In this document: one piece after another, positions 21,366 through 32,149 of the stretch
How the letters are laid out: every line of letters starts with the position of its first letter
How positions within the stretch are numbered: position 1 is the stretch's first letter
Assembly: GCF_024362695.1 (NCBI RefSeq)
Contig: NC_065422.1
Location: 2,170,001 to 2,234,000 of the forward strand
DNA: 64,000 nt
Origin: Pectinophora gossypiella
Taxonomy: Eukaryota; Arthropoda; Insecta; Lepidoptera; Gelechiidae
Direction of reading: 5' to 3'
The notes under the pieces: model-generated
The model's input: only the letters and a program-made list of their open reading frames with translations
Database searches by the model: none
What the model was told of the DNA's origin: nothing
Made by a program: the position numbers and the translations under genes

Positions 21366-24300
21366 TTATGTCTCTTCGTCTTCGTTTGCGGATTCAATAT
21401 CTACATCGACAGAGTCATCATCACTATTAACCTCTAAAGCAGCTAAGTGAACCCATGGTAACATTCTGTCGGCAGCGACAGTGGTTTTTCGTTTATTTCT
21501 TGAACTAGTTAAGCCAGGAATTGCTGTAACCCTATATCGGTCGTTACCGATAACAGCCACAACACGGTAGGGACCTATATATTGTGGAAGGAGCTTTTTA
21601 CTCTTACCGTCGTTATTAAAGCATGTTTTTGTGATTCTCACAAGATCACCTACCTTATAATTCTTAGCAGGACGTCTGTTTTTATCGTAAGCTTCCTTTT
21701 GTTTCACTTGTTCCGAGTCAATCCTTTCTTTAACCTGTTGTCGAATAGAAGTCAAATCATCAGTTTCGCGAGTTTCTTCACGTATTTCATTAAGTCGGGG
21801 GTCTATTTCTGCATCTATACTAGTACCAAACATAATTTCCGAAGGGGTCCTACCGGTAGTTTTCTGTCGAGTATTATTTAACCCCCATTGAATCTTCCCG
21901 GTGTTCTCGTCCCAGTCCCTCTCGTCTCGGTTCAGATTGAGCGCAGTTAATGAACTTAATATAGTTCGATTATAGCGCTCAACCTGACCATTCGAGCGGG
22001 GACTGGCAACAGCATTTAACACGTGCTTTATGCCCTTGTCGAGACAGAATCTCTTAAAGGCATGGGAGGTAAAACACGCACCACGGTCACTAACAATCCT
22101 GTCAGGAGTGCGAAACGTATAGAAGATGTCATCTAAAACCCGTATGACGTTTATGGTTTTAGTGTTTCGGACTGGCTTAGCAAACGTAAACTTAGTGAAA
22201 GAATCCACTAAAACTAGGAGATAGGAATTTCCCTTCTTTGATCTGACGAATGGTCCGAGATGGTCGATGTGGACCGTATGAAACGGGATGTCCTTCTTCT
22301 CAATTGTGTGCAAATGACCCTCTTTCGAGGTGGAGGATTTCTTCGAATACGCGCACTCCATACACGCCTCAACATATTTTTTTATAAACCTAGACATTTT
22401 TGGGAACCAGTACGCCTTCTTGATACGTTCCAAGGTTTTCTCTACCCCGAAATGTCCAATAGCATCGTGATTTTTCTGACACAGTTGCCACCTAGCTCCC
22501 TTAGGGACGACCCAACGAATGTTCATTTTGTCACCATCTAGATATTTATAAAGCCTGTTATCTTTGATGAGGTAGTTGTCCTTAATATGTTTGAGCCCTT
22601 CTGCGTCTAGATCTGAATTAAGCACATCGCGTATTCGACATAGTTCTGGGTCACCCAACTGCAATGTCTGTAACCAATCTTCGTTACTAATCGACATGAC
22701 AGCAGGGTAGTGGTCATTCGCCTCATTATCATCGTTAGTCGTGTTAGCGTCAGCCACAGGATTTCGTGACAACGCATCGACGTGACACATTTTTGTTCCG
22801 GGGCGATATTCCACAGAGCAATGAAACTCCTGTAGCAAGAGCCACCATCGGGCTATGCGTGGAATGATATCGCGCTTGGAAAATGTCGAACGTAGTGCGC
22901 TACAGTCGGTCACAATCTTAAAATTTTGTCCTAACAGATAAATCCTGAACTTCTTCAGCGAGCATACCACAGCCAACGTCTCCAACTCATAGGCATGAAA
23001 GTTTTTCTCTTCTGGAGACGTTTGTCGGCTGTAGTATGCCACTGGTTTAAAACTCTCATCATTTCTGGAGCGTTGCATCAGAATACCACCGATGCCTAAC
23101 TTACTGGCATCGGTGTGTAGTTCCGTTTCGGCATTAGGGTCGTATATTGCCAAAATAGGCCTGTCAACAAGCCTGCCCTTCAGTTCCCTGAATGATTCTT
23201 CTTGCTCGGCATCCCAGATCCAGGTTGCGTTCTTTTTTAATAATTTACTTAGTGGGTTTGATAATCTAGCAAAATCCCGTATGAATTTACGAAAGTACCC
23301 AACTAGTCCTAAGAACTGCCGTACTGAGTGCACATTCAGGGGTCGAGGAAAATCCAGAACACATTGGACTTTCTTATCGCCAGGTCGAATGCCTGAAGCA
23401 CTTACTTCGTAACCCAGATAGTCTATGCTATCTTTTAGGAAGTCGCACTTGGAAAGGTTAAGTGTTAAATTCGCTTTTTCTAATAGTCCTAGGACGTCTG
23501 CAAGCCTGTCTAGGCATTCCTCTACATTTCTGCCATATATTAGCACGTCGTCTATATACGCTGTTGCTTTAGTGTACCGAGCCGACCCCAGAACCTTGTT
23601 CATCATTCTTTGAAAGATCGCCGGCGCGTTTGCTAGGCCAAACGGCATACGATTAAATTCGTACTGTCCGTCTGGCGTAACAAACGCTGTCAGTGGCTTA
23701 GATCGTTCCGATATTGGTACCTGGTAATAACCAGATGCCAAATCTAATGTGATGAAATAGGCCTGCCCGGATAGTCGTGCTATCTCATCCTCAATAACAG
23801 GCATGGGATAGCGTTCCTTCACTGTTATTGAGTTGAGCATGCGGTAGTCGATGCACATCCTAAGGTTTCCATCCTTTTTGCGCACTAATATGACTGGGCT
23901 CGCATACTCTGAAACAGATTCCCTGATAATGTCGGCTTCGATCATTTCATCAACCATCTCCCTTACGCGTTCCCTCTCCTTGTGAGACAATCGATACGGC
24001 CTATAAACCACCGGTTTATTGCTACTCAAATCTATATTCATTTCAGCGGCAGTAGTGCATCCTAACTGTTGTAAATTTGACGCGAAACAATGACTAAACC
24101 GTTCTAGTAAATCAGTCAACTTCCGCTTCTGCTCCTCAGTAACGCTACTACCGATTCGGATTTTACTCAAGTCAACCTTATTGTGCTGCTGAAACCCCTC
24201 TTCATTATGTGAGATTATACGATTAACTACTTGAACTTTTAGACCTCGGGCCAAAACGTCATGTGAGAAGATTTTACAATCAGAAGATATCGGCCCAATA

Positions 24301-26237
24301 CATACATTCACTGAACAATCCTTGACCTGATAGATGCCACCATAAATCATGTATGGATGAGTTGGTTTGCCAATCACCTTACTGTCCAACAATATACTAC
24401 CGTCGGTACACGAGTCCGTATAACACCTAATCATAGCTGGGCCACATACTTGGGCATCAGCGGAGGCCATGATTTTGACAGGACTTTGATCATTTTCTTC
24501 AACCAGAGGATATAGCATTCCATTTCCCGAATCAATGAACTTCAGTTCATCCGCCGTCTTATAAACAGTTACGTGCGGCTGTTCAGTAAAAGACTGACCC
24601 ACTAAAAGGGGCAAGTCCAGGAACTTGTCATCAACTACTTGGCAGGTCACCAAAGCAGATACATCATCTATCGTTAGTTTAGTCGTTACTGAACCCAATG
24701 TGTGAACTAATTCGTTCCCAAAGCCCTTCAAGACAGTCGTGGTATTGTTATGCTCCACGCCTAACACGGGAAGGATCGACTTGGCTATCAACGAGACTTC
24801 ACTGCCGAAGTCTATAAAACCCTTCAATGGTGCGTTGTTTAGAAAAACATCCTTGATAAATTTGGAATTAGGGGTAGATGTGGTTATGCACATCGTTTTT
24901 GAAGGTGGACCTCCTTTGTTGTTCTGAGATCCTATGAAATTGCATTTGTCGGCAGTGTGACCAAATCTGTCGCACTGAGTGCATTTAATAAGAGGTTTAG
25001 GACACTTAAAGAAAGGGTGACCACGTTCCTTGCAATTGAAACACGAGGAAGTGAATTGAGATTTTTCAGTCTTGTTCAGTGGCGGACGACTATTTGAATT
25101 ATTACTTTGATTTTCATTAATTTTGTTTCTCTGACCCATATTGCGGTCCATAAAAGAATGAGTTTCCTTATTGCTCATAAGAAATTGTAACAGTTGTTCG
25201 GGATTCGTACACCTCAAAGCCAACGCGCCTGTCTTAATAGTTTTATCGCTTAAGCCATGAATGATGCAGTCTACTGCCCGCTTGCCGTCGATGTCACATC
25301 GGTTCACTAGAGCTAGCTTCTCATAATAGTACAATTCAACGGGTTCATTATATCTACTTTTCCTCTTTAACATATCTTCCAGGGCCTGGCCATAGTTCTG
25401 TTCACAAGGGAAAGCGTTAATTAATTTTGTTTGCCATTCAGCCCAGCTGAATAATATAGAATTTAACCCCTCGTACCAGACCTTGGCCAGTCCCTGGAGT
25501 TTTTGCATGGCAAAGTATACCGTGGTCCTTTCGTCCCAGCCGTAAACAGCAGCACTCTCGTTTACCTTCTTAAGCCATACATCCACTCTTTGATTCTTTG
25601 ATGAAGGATCAAAGTCCGGCAAAATGTTTTTGGTATTTGTTTGATTAGTATTTAAAACGGCAGAGTGCGCTGGCGACGACTGAGGCTTGGACTGCCTTAA
25701 TGAATTTATAATATCAGCTACATCACCGGCTGTGAAAGAAGGGGTACGAGCGCGTTGCGGCGGCGTAGCTCGCGTGTCATGTCGTGTGTCTTTACGTGAT
25801 CGAGATCGTGACCGTCCCAAGCTGTAAGGTTCTCGTCTCGGAATGTTATCATCGTGTCGATAAGAACTACGACGCGCGGAAGTATCTCTAGGTGAATCCG
25901 ACACACGAGCACGCGGCCGCACAGAGTTGCGGGAGCGCTGCCGGGATTGTCGTGGCGAGGTCCGGCGCGAGCGCTGACGCGACTGTCGCATGCTTCTTTC
26001 CCTATCAAGTTCTATCTCAAGCCTACGAACCCGCTCTTGCTGCAGCTTCAATTCCTTCTCCCGATCTCGGTAGCTGTGGCTGCGGCCGCGATCCCGCTCG
26101 CCGTGACTGCTCCGACTCTGGACATCACGGCGGCTGCGACTGCGGCTGCGCCTGTCCGTCTCCTCACGGCGCGACGCCGACGTCCCAGGAGTAGGCGTTG
26201 CTAGGCGCCGATGCGTGCTTTCTTTGTCACTGGGCAT
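21366..26237 (-). CDS. Gag-Pol polyprotein of the gypsy element
   Basis: One frame of 1623 residues. Residues 1-170 are rich in Arg-Ser dipeptides, with a short charged coiled-coil-like stretch (KELKLQQERVRRLEIELDRE). A Gag-type region follows, then two CCHC zinc knuckles (C399-C402-H407-C412 and C419-C422-H427-C432). The protease motif is D476-F-G, not D-S/T-G. The reverse transcriptase has YIDD at 894-897, and RNase H begins at D1043 (HTDAS). Integrase has an HHCC finger and the D1325, D1384, E1420 triad with 35 residues between the last two. The C-terminus is acidic. The start at 26237 follows the leader and has no competing upstream frame. Gag and Pol are fused without a frameshift. It would supply the enzymes for reverse transcription and integration of this element. 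Confidence 0.93.
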   Translation of the reverse strand: MPSDKESTHRRLATPTPGTSASRREETDRRSRSRSRRDVQSRSSHGERDRGRSHSYRDREKELKLQQERVRRLEIELDRERSMRQSRQRSRRTSPRQSRQRSRNSVRPRARVSDSPRDTSARRSSYRHDDNIPRREPYSLGRSRSRSRKDTRHDTRATPPQRARTPSFTAGDVADIINSLRQSKPQSSPAHSAVLNTNQTNTKNILPDFDPSSKNQRVDVWLKKVNESAAVYGWDERTTVYFAMQKLQGLAKVWYEGLNSILFSWAEWQTKLINAFPCEQNYGQALEDMLKRKSRYNEPVELYYYEKLALVNRCDIDGKRAVDCIIHGLSDKTIKTGALALRCTNPEQLLQFLMSNKETHSFMDRNMGQRNKINENQSNNSNSRPPLNKTEKSQFTSSCFNCKERGHPFFKCPKPLIKCTQCDRFGHTADKCNFIGSQNNKGGPPSKTMCITTSTPNSKFIKDVFLNNAPLKGFIDFGSEVSLIAKSILPVLGVEHNNTTTVLKGFGNELVHTLGSVTTKLTIDDVSALVTCQVVDDKFLDLPLLVGQSFTEQPHVTVYKTADELKFIDSGNGMLYPLVEENDQSPVKIMASADAQVCGPAMIRCYTDSCTDGSILLDSKVIGKPTHPYMIYGGIYQVKDCSVNVCIGPISSDCKIFSHDVLARGLKVQVVNRIISHNEEGFQQHNKVDLSKIRIGSSVTEEQKRKLTDLLERFSHCFASNLQQLGCTTAAEMNIDLSSNKPVVYRPYRLSHKERERVREMVDEMIEADIIRESVSEYASPVILVRKKDGNLRMCIDYRMLNSITVKERYPMPVIEDEIARLSGQAYFITLDLASGYYQVPISERSKPLTAFVTPDGQYEFNRMPFGLANAPAIFQRMMNKVLGSARYTKATAYIDDVLIYGRNVEECLDRLADVLGLLEKANLTLNLSKCDFLKDSIDYLGYEVSASGIRPGDKKVQCVLDFPRPLNVHSVRQFLGLVGYFRKFIRDFARLSNPLSKLLKKNATWIWDAEQEESFRELKGRLVDRPILAIYDPNAETELHTDASKLGIGGILMQRSRNDESFKPVAYYSRQTSPEEKNFHAYELETLAVVCSLKKFRIYLLGQNFKIVTDCSALRSTFSKRDIIPRIARWWLLLQEFHCSVEYRPGTKMCHVDALSRNPVADANTTNDDNEANDHYPAVMSISNEDWLQTLQLGDPELCRIRDVLNSDLDAEGLKHIKDNYLIKDNRLYKYLDGDKMNIRWVVPKGARWQLCQKNHDAIGHFGVEKTLERIKKAYWFPKMSRFIKKYVEACMECAYSKKSSTSKEGHLHTIEKKDIPFHTVHIDHLGPFVRSKKGNSYLLVLVDSFTKFTFAKPVRNTKTINVIRVLDDIFYTFRTPDRIVSDRGACFTSHAFKRFCLDKGIKHVLNAVASPRSNGQVERYNRTILSSLTALNLNRDERDWDENTGKIQWGLNNTRQKTTGRTPSEIMFGTSIDAEIDPRLNEIREETRETDDLTSIRQQVKERIDSEQVKQKEAYDKNRRPAKNYKVGDLVRITKTCFNNDGKSKKLLPQYIGPYRVVAVIGNDRYRVTAIPGLTSSRNKRKTTVAADRMLPWVHLAALEVNSDDDSVDVDIESANEDEET

Positions 26238-27034
26238 TATCTGAAACTCGCACGTAAAAACACAGTGTTTAGATTTGTCCTATTAAATAAATTCAGTCAT
26301 TTTTTTTTCTTTATTTTTATCGAAAGCCCACAGTACTACATGGAAAGTTATAATAAGGGAATTACACGAGCTATCTTAATTTTCTTTTTTTTTTTATCAA
26401 TAGGTACTTATTAAACATATCATTTTATACATTATTATGTTAATTCCCAATATCACAGAACTACTGAACTACGTATGTAACTTATACTATTATGTAAGCC
26501 CCGTAGGCAAGTGGGTAGATTGTAAGTATATAATGATTACTGCCATCTAGCCACACATTGAAGTCTAACAGTTTGTTAAGTGTTAAAAATGTGAAATCGT
26601 TGATAATAAGATATTATAATATCAACCAGTTAATTAGTTAAAAGTAAAACATAACCTCATCAAGCCTGCATTCCTGAAGAGGTACGTCAGTTATGTTTTA
26701 TGATAAATAGGAAAAAAAAAATAAGATTCATAACCTTTGCCACATAATTCAAACCAGTAACGGTTATCTATCACTTCAAAATATATTTTCTTTGTTCGTA
26801 ACTTTTGGTATCGTTATGTAATATGTACAGCACGGTACGATAATACTTTTTTTTTTTTGCACTTGATGATTAACCACGTAAAATCACAAATTCCCGCACA
26901 TAATTTAAATCGACTAAAATGGTTTGTAATGGTTTTCACATTTTCTTTCGCTCAAAATTCTTGAATACTAATCTCTTGTAAGATGTACGTTCATGCAAAA
27001 TGAAAATGTAGGGAAGGACTTACCACTTCTGAAG
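26238..27034 (-). other. Untranslated leader of the gypsy element
   Basis: AT-rich, with several A and T runs. The bases just after the 5' LTR read CTTCAGAAGTGGTAAGTCC. A TGG begins nine bases in, further than usual for a tRNA primer site, so I do not assign a primer. Confidence 0.5.
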
Positions 27035-27322
27035 TATAATAAAACTCCCTTTGATGAGCACACACTTTTAATCTTCTATCACCACACCTTTTACAATTCT
27101 CCAACTAGATATATAGTAGTAATGATTATTGCAACTGCACTTCAAAGGTAGACGACCACTCTCAATGACGGCCCGTTACCAACTGACCGCCACGAATCGT
27201 TGCCTTACGAATTCACATCCCCACCACTCGATTCCCTCGTTCGCTCGGACAACCGAATTAGTCAAATGACATTCTAATATTTTAATCATAAAACACCTAC
27301 TCAATTAATACCGCGCCTTACA
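27035..27322 (-). repeat. 5' LTR of the gypsy element
   Basis: 288 bases, read as identical to 20318-20605. It should hold the element promoter. CATG at 27323-27326 is the target duplication. Confidence 0.9.
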
Positions 27323-27372
27323 CATGAAGTGAAATGTAAATTTCTTTCGAGAATAAACATTTAAATAAATAA

Positions 27373-27395
27373 ATTTCTCTCTCTCTCTCTCTCTA
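27373..27395. repeat. CT microsatellite
   Basis: (CT)n followed by ATTTAAGAGCTGCGCTCTT. The same junction in reverse (AAGAGCGCAGCTCTTAAATA then GA repeats) occurs at 51824-51857, so the repeat is part of a dispersed element. Confidence 0.5.
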
Positions 27396-27699
27396 TTTAA
27401 GAGCTGCGCTCTTGTCGGTGGATTAATCGCCATTCCTCTCTTCTTTTCGCCAAAACCTTCACCTCCCGATACGACACGACCTGCACCTTCTCTTTTATAA
27501 AGATTTATTTAACCTGAATCGCGATGGGGACATAATCACAAATAACGTTGTGTGATCCATAGTTTGGTTAGGAGTTCGGACATCGTAGGCTGATCACGTG
27601 ATTGTCCTAATTAAGTTGAACAGAGGCCACGTAAAGTCACGCCAGTAAGCCCCGGTTACTATTTACCTCATTAAGTAGGCAGTAACGAGGTAAGTACAC

Positions 27700-27852
27700 A
27701 GTTACGTACGAGGTGAGGTCACAACCTAACCCTAATTAGGCTGATTTTACCTTCGCGGGTTGGAAGGTTAGACAGGCAGTCGCTTCTTTAAAAAACCAGA
27801 CCTGTCAAATCTTCAGGTTAGGTTAGGTTAGGTTAGCGGACTCTCCCACCTG
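27700..27852 (+). mobile_element. SINE-G body with expanded TTAGG run
   Basis: A SINE-G body (GGTTGGAAGGTTAGACAGGC) whose usual CAGGTTAGG element has grown to about four TTAGG units at 27815-27836. Confidence 0.65.
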
Positions 27853-28240
27853 TAGTTCCGACCGTAAGAATAGGGCTACAGTACCCCCGCCTGTCGTAAA
27901 AGGCGACTGAAAGGGGACACTGGGGATCGTGGGTAGTAAGGGCGGGGGCCCGAACCGCTCAACACACGATCTCCGGGAGGGACGGCAATGCGACATGGCC
28001 TCGCATTACTGTAAAACTGGGATGGCGTAGGGGTGGGGATCTACCCCGGGATGCTTTAATAAAAGCAAGTGCGAGGGCAGCACCCCGGTGCGTTCGACAG
28101 AGATCCCGGAGCTCCCTGACATGCACGGCAGAGGGCCATCGGAGAGGTTTTAGTCGGTAAGAGTCTGACATAACCTCGTTGCTTCCCCGGGTGACGAGGT
28201 ATCCATGAGGATTTCCCCTTCATTAAAAAGAAAGTTAGCG
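27853..28240 (+). repeat. GC-rich block, possible LINE fragment
   Basis: It contains CCCGCCTGTCGTAAAAGGCG, which can fold into a short hairpin, and long G/C runs unlike the neighbours. Open frames are short, and no protein motif is convincing. Similar-looking blocks occur in lepidopteran LINEs as far as I recall, so this is a tentative call. Confidence 0.35.
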
Positions 28241-28687
28241 GACTCTGTGAAAAACGGGTTAATGCTATAAATATGTGTGTGGTAAGGTCAGTCCGGTTTG
28301 GTAAGGTCATCAACCACACGAAAGAAGAAGTCAATTTTGCCCATTTAGATACTTCAGAGTAAAAGTAATTACTTAAGCTTTATTAAGATGACTTAGGCAA
28401 AGATTATAAGCGGAGTGAATAGGAAAAGATACGATTATTCAATAAAAGTAGAATTCGTTTTTTTTTTGCAGCTTCTAAAAAAGAACAATGGGGTCGAATT
28501 ATTATTTTTATCTGGAAATTCAAATGATTTCCTTCAGCAGGTAAGTATAATCTCAATTTCTGAGAAAAATCTTACGTAACCAAAATTAAAGTAACTATTT
28601 ATCTTATTATTTTATTCGTAGCTATTTATGGGCTTTTTTACTAATACCTACTTACTCAGTTTAATTACTAAATAATTAATTACTAAT

Positions 28688-28944
28688 TCTTCTATCGTGT
28701 GGGTTGTGACGTGAATTACCAACCTCCTCATCCCTGGTGTCAGGGTTATTATTGAGCCGCCAAAGGCCCCTGACATGGCTCATGTAACAACTACATCAGT
28801 AAGTAGTGACCGGGACCAATGGCTTAACGTGCCTTCCTAAGCACGGATCATCTTACTTGATTTTTGTGATTTGTCCCTACAGGCATTCGAACCCGGGACC
28901 TTCGGGTCGTGAGCACAACGCTCAACCACTGGACTACGGAGGCC
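28688..28944 (-). mobile_element. SINE-E copy
   Basis: The tRNA-like head is present on the minus strand (GTAGTCCAGTGGTTGAGCG; B box GGGTTCGAATGCC). The core and tail (CCCTGACACCAGGGATGAGG) are present, but the 3' linker has a deletion. Confidence 0.75.
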
Positions 28945-29443
28945 GTTAATATAGGTAGCAACATAATTCTATAATCTGATTCAAATATCAAGCAACAATT
29001 ATTTTTATATTATTATTTATTTATTAAATCTTAATACTAAAAATACAATTATCAATGCCCTGCAAAACTGTCTAAACAGTTTGTCTGCAGGAAAGAGTCT
29101 CTACTAATAATATGAACTTATATCTAATAGTCAATTAATAACATAAGTTAACTAGGAATAATAAGTTAGCTAGGACACGAGTCTAGAAGGTGTTGTTTAA
29201 GTAATTTTTTATATTTAATTTTATTTGGTTCTAGACGGATTTTCTCAGGCTTCTGCTATTCAGCACCGGAGTAATAAGAAAATAGGTTATTAATTATCAC
29301 GTTAAATCTGGGCGGCGCCATCTATATTATTTTTGGGGAACATGGCCTGTTGAGTCCCTTATTGCAAAAATACGTGACATTTTTATTATAATAACTGAAT
29401 TGCCATTATAATGGACTTAGTGTTATTGTTTATTTTATGATAA
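28945..29443. other. No gene; AT-rich with a MITE T end
   Basis: About 29280-29370 resembles the terminal arm of MITE T (GCGCCATCTATATTATTTTT). The rest is AT-rich and may be an old LINE tail. Confidence 0.35.
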
Positions 29444-29460
29444 TGGTTCGTTCGTTGGAC

Positions 29461-29916
29461 CGCCGTCCAAGCCGTGGTCGCCCAGTTGGTAGAACGCTTG
29501 CCTCTTACTTTGAGGTTGCAGGTTCGAATCCAGCACAGGCCATTTTCGAATTCATGTTTGGATCATAAATTATTTATCACGTGCTCATCGGTGAAGGAAA
29601 ACATCGCGAGGACGGGTATCTCGAGAAATGCGTTTTCGGAGGTATGTGACCTAACCTGAAAAGAAACGGTTAACGTTTTGTCTTATAGGGAAGACAAGGA
29701 TTTGCCCTTTGATAGACTGGAATGGAAAATACTGCACCGACATGAGCGTGGCTCTTAAATTGATGATGATGATGTGACTTAACCTGTATTGGGCTGGTTT
29801 TCCCTTCGCGAGTTAGAAGGTCAGATAGGCAGTCGCTTCTGTAAAAAACCGGACCTGTCAAATCTTCAGGTTAGGTAAGCGGACCCTGTGACAAACGGGA
29901 TAATGCGAGGGAGATG
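29461..29916 (+). mobile_element. SINE-G, best-defined copy, 17-bp target duplication
   Basis: TGGTTCGTTCGTTGGAC flanks both sides (29444-29460, 29917-29933). The head has A box (GGTCGCCCAGTTGGTAGA) and B box (GGTTCGAATCC), followed by the linker and a two-part body ending GGGAGATG. A Repeat W-like piece (29661-29771) interrupts the body, so this copy may be a composite that moved as one unit or was invaded later. Confidence 0.85.
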
Positions 29917-30254
29917 TGGTTCGTTCGTTGGACTAAAATGAGAGGTTGAACAACTCTCGGAAATGCCTTTATTAAACTGTATTGTCTGATTTTAACAATA
30001 CCTACTTATCTATAAATATTATATAAACCTGCTGCCTATTATGTTCATGATTGTACGTCCCACTGCTGGTGAAAGGAAGAATATCCAACGAAGTGGCTAT
30101 TATCGGCTTGAGTGATTTATTCGGCTTTCATTGTTTGTATTTATAGAATGTCATGGTACGGAAAAAATCGGGGCTGAAGAAATCTAATGCCATCGAAACG
30201 ACAAGAAGAAGATGGTACGGACATGAAAATTGTATCAGGTTTACGCGGTTATTA

Positions 30255-30585
30255 CATAACATAACATACATAAACAGCCTATATACGTCCCACTGCTGGG
30301 CACAGGCCTTCCCTCAATCAACCGGAGGAGGTATGGAGCATACTCCACCACGCTGATCCAATGCGGGTTGTTGGAGGTGTTTTTACGGCTAATAGCCGGG
30401 ACCAACGGCTTAACGTGCCCTACGAAGCACGGAATCATCTTACTTTTTCGGACAATCAGGGGATTCAAGCTTGAAAAGTCCTTACCAAACAAAGGACAGT
30501 CTCACAAAGTGATATCGACAATGTCCCCATCGGGAATCGAACCCGGACCTCCAGATCGTGAGGCTAACGCTCTAACCACTAGGCC
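30255..30585 (-). mobile_element. SINE-D, full length, 12-bp target duplication
   Basis: ACGCGGTTATTA flanks it at 30243-30254 and 30586-30597. Head, core and RTE-like tail are all present. Confidence 0.9.
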
Positions 30586-30597
30586 ACGCGGTTATTA

Positions 30598-31064
30598 TCA
30601 TAATTAAAACACTTAATGGTGCTGATTCCGAGACACACCATCTAATATTTATTTTACTCACTCTTTTCCTTTTTTTTAAATTGTTAATGGTTCTGTTTTT
30701 TTAATGAAGTGTGCGTTGTAGTGTTATTCATATTCAGTGGCTCTCGAGTTGCTTATTATTAGGTATTTTGTGTGTACTATTTATAGGTTAGGTATATATT
30801 TATTTGCATGTATTTATTGGTAAGTTGTACTTATAGTTGGTACCCGCAATCTTTCAATTTTTACATTTTTCCTCACTTTATGGTTGTCTGGAAAAAATCT
30901 GGAAAGTTATACCTGTCATTTTCTTATTTGGGACTCCCGATATTTCAACACTATTCCATGCTCATGGGATGACTGATGAAATCGGAGTGAAAGTAGATAC
31001 ATCAGTTTCTAAGGGCAAACATATCTTCTTCATCATGCGTAAGCTGCAGTAGTTTTAAGCAGAT
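30598..31064. other. No gene seen
   Basis: AT-rich. It includes a stray MITE A arm piece (TTATACCTGTCATTTTCTTA at about 30907) and a possible degraded MITE A end near 30615. Confidence 0.35.
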
Positions 31065-31260
31065 GAGCACACAACACGACCTTAATAATATGTTTTCTCG
31101 GAGCTCCGTGCATTGTAAAGTTTGGAAACGAGTGGAGTGCAAAATTCAAAATTCAAAAATATTTATTTTTCAAAATTGGCTTACAAAGTTAGCGCAAATT
31201 TGAAGTACTTATTTGCTTACATTTGTATGGCGCGCGTTTCGGGCTCACTTCTCCGGTCAA
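31065..31260 (+). repeat. Repeat X, first copy
   Basis: AGCACACAACACGACCTTAA, CGGAGCTCCGTG and GCGCGCGTTTCGGGCTCAC recur in reverse at 50400-50745. A LINE-tail piece lies inside at 31145-31200. Confidence 0.5.
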
Positions 31261-31659
31261 GTAGTTAATGAGACTAGTTAATGAGTAGTTAGGTGGAGAC
31301 TTGTAATTAGCCTTTAGTTATTGTCTGGTTATTATGTTAGAAAATGTATATGGCCGTAAGTCTTCCTCAAAATAAATAAATAAAATGACATTTGCAGTAA
31401 ATCTATAATAAGTCACGTCAAAAGGGCTAACTTGGCCCTTCCAACAAATCAGGGCTAACAAATGAGGGGCTTAATTTAAAAGTTCCACATTAATTTCATG
31501 ATGTTATATTGAACCAGGTCCGCCTCCTACATACATAGCATTACGCGTATTTCCTATTCGGGTAGGCAGAGCCGAACAGAGCAAAGCCACGGAACTCCAC
31601 TTACCTACTATGATCCTAACCCACCATCGTTGCTTCCTCCACTCCATCAAAGATGTGAG

Positions 31660-31783
31660 TACAGTCATGAGCAATATAATGTACCTACTTTAGGACTCTG
31701 TCGCACTAACATATTTGATATTTAGTGAGACTTACAGTTCAATTTGTCAAAAAAGTTAATGTGACATGGTACCAAAGTGTATA
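31660..31783. repeat. Repeat AA, first copy
   Basis: About 124 bases from GTACAGTCATGAGCAATATA to GACATGGTACCAAAGTG, almost the same as at 57874-57994. The ends GTAC...GTAC suggest half of a larger inverted structure. Confidence 0.55.
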
Positions 31784-31821
31784 TATAATAATGCTCGTGA
31801 CCGTACATAATCGTTACATAA

Positions 31822-31922
31822 TCCATGTCAGGGGCTTTTGGCGGCTCAATAGTAACCCTGATACCAGGGTTAATGTGGTTGGTCTTGTAATTCACCTCAC
31901 AATCCACACGATAGAAGAAGGT
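31822..31922 (+). mobile_element. SINE-E 3' fragment
   Basis: It begins in the linker after the core and ends in the AGAAGAAG tail. Confidence 0.65.
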
Positions 31923-31990
31923 CCACCAGCCGCCGCCTAAAGGCTCAACAAAACAACATGATGAACAACAGCGTGCTGTTGTGAATGTCA

Positions 31991-32149
31991 GGGGCCTGTT
32001 TAATAAAACTTACAATTGTAAATTACAACGACAGTTTGGTGTTCATTACGTAGCTAATATGAAACTGCAAAATATTCGTGATCACACACTCCGCATTGTA
32101 CATCTAATTGTCATTGTAATTTACAATTGTAATTTATTAAACAGGCCCC
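31991..32149. mobile_element. MITE L, second copy
   Basis: Ends GGGGCCTGTTTAATAAAAC and its inverse. The interior is reversed relative to the copy at 8768. It directly abuts a half MITE M. Confidence 0.8.

Larger units (their letters stand above)
20318..27322 (-). mobile_element. Ty3/gypsy LTR retrotransposon, intact and recent
   Basis: A 7005-bp element with two 288-bp LTRs that I read as identical. CATG flanks both sides (20314-20317 and 27323-27326). The order on the minus strand is 5' LTR, leader of about 800 bases, one Gag-Pol frame, a 3' region with a short repeat array, 3' LTR. No envelope frame is present. Identical LTRs and an unbroken frame point to a recent insertion. The LTR edge could be one base out because a G precedes both copies. 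Confidence 0.93.

Noticed and set aside
27000..27034. Standard tRNA primer binding site for the gypsy element
   Set aside because: The TGG lies nine bases from the LTR and the following bases match no tRNA 3' end that I can name.
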